Part shown: positions 63,770 through 64,000 of the stretch, piece after piece
Numbering within the stretch: the first letter of the stretch is position 1
How the letters are laid out: each line of letters begins with the position of its first letter
Assembly: GCF_014218355.1 (NCBI RefSeq)
Contig: NZ_AP023368.1
Coordinates: 5,147,501-5,211,500, forward strand
Direction of reading: 5' to 3'
Length of the DNA stretch: 64,000 nucleotides
DNA from: Anaerocolumna chitinilytica
GTDB lineage: Bacteria; Bacillota; Clostridia; Lachnospirales; Lachnospiraceae
The notes under the pieces: generated by a model
What the model was told of the DNA's origin: nothing
Database searches by the model: none
What the model saw: only the letters and a program-made list of their open reading frames with translations
Program-made: the position numbers and the translations under genes

Positions 63770-64000
63770 TTATATTGTCTCGTAGTGCAGCTCTGCAAAT
63801 TGGTTAACTCTTCTTACACCTAATAATCTTAACCTTGTTTCAAAATCATTCTTCTTAAACAGAGGTATTCCATCTCCTATAATTGTCGGAGCTATCGTAA
63901 TAAACCATTCATCTATCAACCGATTTGCTATAAAGTGCTGTAGCAGCTCACCTCCGCCAACTACCCAGATATCCTTCCCCTCTTTCTGCCTTAGATTCTT
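63770..64000 (-). CDS. DHFR/RibD-C-like reductase (5' end outside window)
   Basis: The last 76 residues are visible: KDIWVVGGGELLQHF is the NADPH-binding GGG motif of the dihydrofolate-reductase/RibD C-terminal family, followed by LIDEWFITIAPTIIGDG. The stop is at 63770-63772. Members of this group are common accessory reductases of unknown substrate. The rest lies beyond base 64000. Confidence 0.82.
   Translation of the reverse strand, partial: KNLRQKEGKDIWVVGGGELLQHFIANRLIDEWFITIAPTIIGDGIPLFKKNDFETRLRLLGVRRVNQFAELHYETI

Overview
The window looks like chromosome of a low-GC, anaerobic, polysaccharide-degrading Firmicute, most likely a Lachnospiraceae/Clostridia relative. Signs are AGGAGG ribosome sites, a Cys-type sulfatase with an oxygen-sensitive radical-SAM maturase, RpiR/ROK/AraC sugar regulation, and several secreted or cytoplasmic glycosidases (GH16, GH88, a GH20-like enzyme). 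All calls were made by reading the sequence; no database search was run.

Layout. (1) 1-4.7 kb, minus strand: a sugar ABC importer (two permeases and a lipoprotein) with a GH20-like glycosidase at the head of the operon. (2) 4.8-38.1 kb: a visibly AT-rich island bounded by IS66-type ends. Both outer ends carry the same 11-bp terminal sequence (GTTACTGTTCA, inverted), and the island is flanked by an identical 8-bp direct repeat, CAATTTTC, at 4817-4824 and 38126-38133. This is what insertion of a 33.3-kb composite unit by IS66-type transposition should leave. (3) 38.3-41.4 kb: an RpiR regulator and a ROK sugar kinase, then decayed esterase and hypothetical genes. Without the island, the RpiR gene would lie divergently about 276 bp from the GH20/importer operon, so the island appears to have split an amino-sugar-type locus. 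(4) 41.7-49 kb: a large modular secreted GH16 beta-1,3-glucanase, small secreted proteins, a GH88 unsaturated glucuronyl hydrolase and its divergent AraC regulator. (5) 49-64 kb: two ABC-2 exporter operons of the same layout around a MalT-like regulator, a sulfatase and a sulfatase maturase; then an E2-type acyltransferase, an AraC/GyrI-like regulator and a partial DHFR/RibD-like gene.

The island's cargo (5.7-33.3 kb, all minus strand) looks like a biosynthetic gene cluster that I cannot match to a known pathway. It encodes: an FkbH-type HAD protein, a free acyl carrier protein and a BtrH/C39-like putative acyltransferase; a UDP-sugar dehydrogenase; a Gfo/Idh/MocA oxidoreductase; two DegT/StrS aminotransferases; two glycosyltransferases; an APH-type kinase; a nucleotidyltransferase-fold protein; a radical-SAM enzyme; a nucleoside 2-deoxyribosyltransferase-like hydrolase; a PHP phosphoesterase; a beta-propeller protein; a pair of half-size ABC exporters; and a decayed ABC-F gene that may be a fossil self-resistance gene. 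There is no PKS or NRPS module. The set suggests an aminocyclitol- or nucleoside-like amino-glycoside decorated with a carrier-protein-borne acyl (perhaps glyceryl) group. This is inference.

The island is littered with decayed IS66, IS21, IS110, IS256 and tyrosine-recombinase genes. Every transposase in it that I can read is broken, so the unit is probably no longer self-mobile. No tRNA, rRNA or CRISPR array was recognised.
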